Source: Achromobacter xylosoxidans (lineage in GTDB: Bacteria > Pseudomonadota > Gammaproteobacteria > Burkholderiales > Burkholderiaceae_B). Taken from it: a stretch of 64,000 bases of DNA. Below are positions 63,896 through 64,000 of the stretch, piece by piece. Under the pieces are notes generated by a model, which made no database searches, was not told where the DNA came from, and saw only the letters and a list, made by a program, of their open reading frames with translations. Positions within the stretch are counted from its first letter, which is position 1; each line of letters opens with the position of its first letter. The stretch lies in assembly GCF_014490035.1 (NCBI RefSeq), contig NZ_CP061008.1:3100001-3164000 (forward strand), in the 5' to 3' direction. The translations under genes and the position numbers were made by a program.

Positions 63896-64000
63896 TACTG
63901 GGGTAGGAAGTTGCCGCGGCGGCGGACCATCAGGCACGGGCGTGCGGGCCTGCCCGCCAGGCAATGCCGCGCAAGCCAGCCGGTCCGTGGCGGTGCGGCA
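63896..64000. other. upstream region of the lysP-like gene
   Basis: 105 bases to the window edge. No gene or clear promoter element is recognised. Confidence 0.3.

Overview
The window is high-GC DNA with the gene content of a metabolically versatile betaproteobacterium, most likely Alcaligenaceae (Achromobacter/Bordetella type). The clues are Bug-type tripartite tricarboxylate binding proteins, many LysR/GntR/IclR-controlled transporter-plus-hydrolase clusters, and an imuA-imuB-dnaE2 SOS cassette. This assignment rests on gene content and base composition only. No rRNA, tRNA, CRISPR array or intact insertion sequence was seen.

Layout. 1-7.8 kb: end of a LOTUS-domain protein, an AraC regulator, a DUF523 protein, a Bug receptor, envelope proteins, a TetR and a LysR regulator. 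7.8-18 kb: a complete oligopeptide ABC operon (binding protein, two permeases, two ATPases, M20 dipeptidase) headed by a GntR regulator, divergent from an alanine/serine-glyoxylate-type aminotransferase and a serine hydrolase; three GTATAC sites in the shared control region suggest one regulon. 18-18.5 kb: two tandem copies of a ~272-bp nested-hairpin repeat. 18.6-31.4 kb: aldo/keto reductase, MHS transporter with GMC oxidoreductase and IclR, GntR with Bug receptor and M20 amidohydrolase, DHA2 efflux pump, and small stress/housekeeping proteins including an orphan ParB-like protein.

31.4-40.8 kb is an accessory patch of lower GC. It holds a frameshifted cytochrome c gene, gene remnants, a VanY-type peptidase, an RlmN-like methyltransferase, a membrane diguanylate cyclase, a YDKYG-repeat exported protein, an exported protein with two Ltp (superinfection-exclusion type) repeats, a cysteinyl-tRNA synthetase of acquired appearance, a 2OG-Fe(II) dioxygenase and a frameshifted unknown gene. 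A 16-17-base motif (AATTGTAGTCTGACACC) recurs in both orientations at gene borders from 35.7 to 39.9 kb.

40.8-46.9 kb: an RraA-family aldolase, an aminotransferase and a polar amino acid ABC importer with a LysR regulator, readable as import, transamination and aldol cleavage of a hydroxylated amino acid. 46.9-54.5 kb: an I78 inhibitor lipoprotein, then an RpiR-controlled cluster of diaminopropionate ammonia-lyase (YgeX type), HyuC-type amidohydrolase, N-carbamoyl-D-amino-acid hydrolase, an MFS importer and a YgeY-type hydrolase. This is the best candidate for an undescribed pathway: hydrolytic breakdown of a ureido derivative of 2,3-diaminopropionate to pyruvate. 54.5-64 kb: a LysR regulator, an SGNH hydrolase, the imuA-imuB-dnaE2 mutagenesis operon behind a consensus LexA box, and a LysP-like lysine permease.
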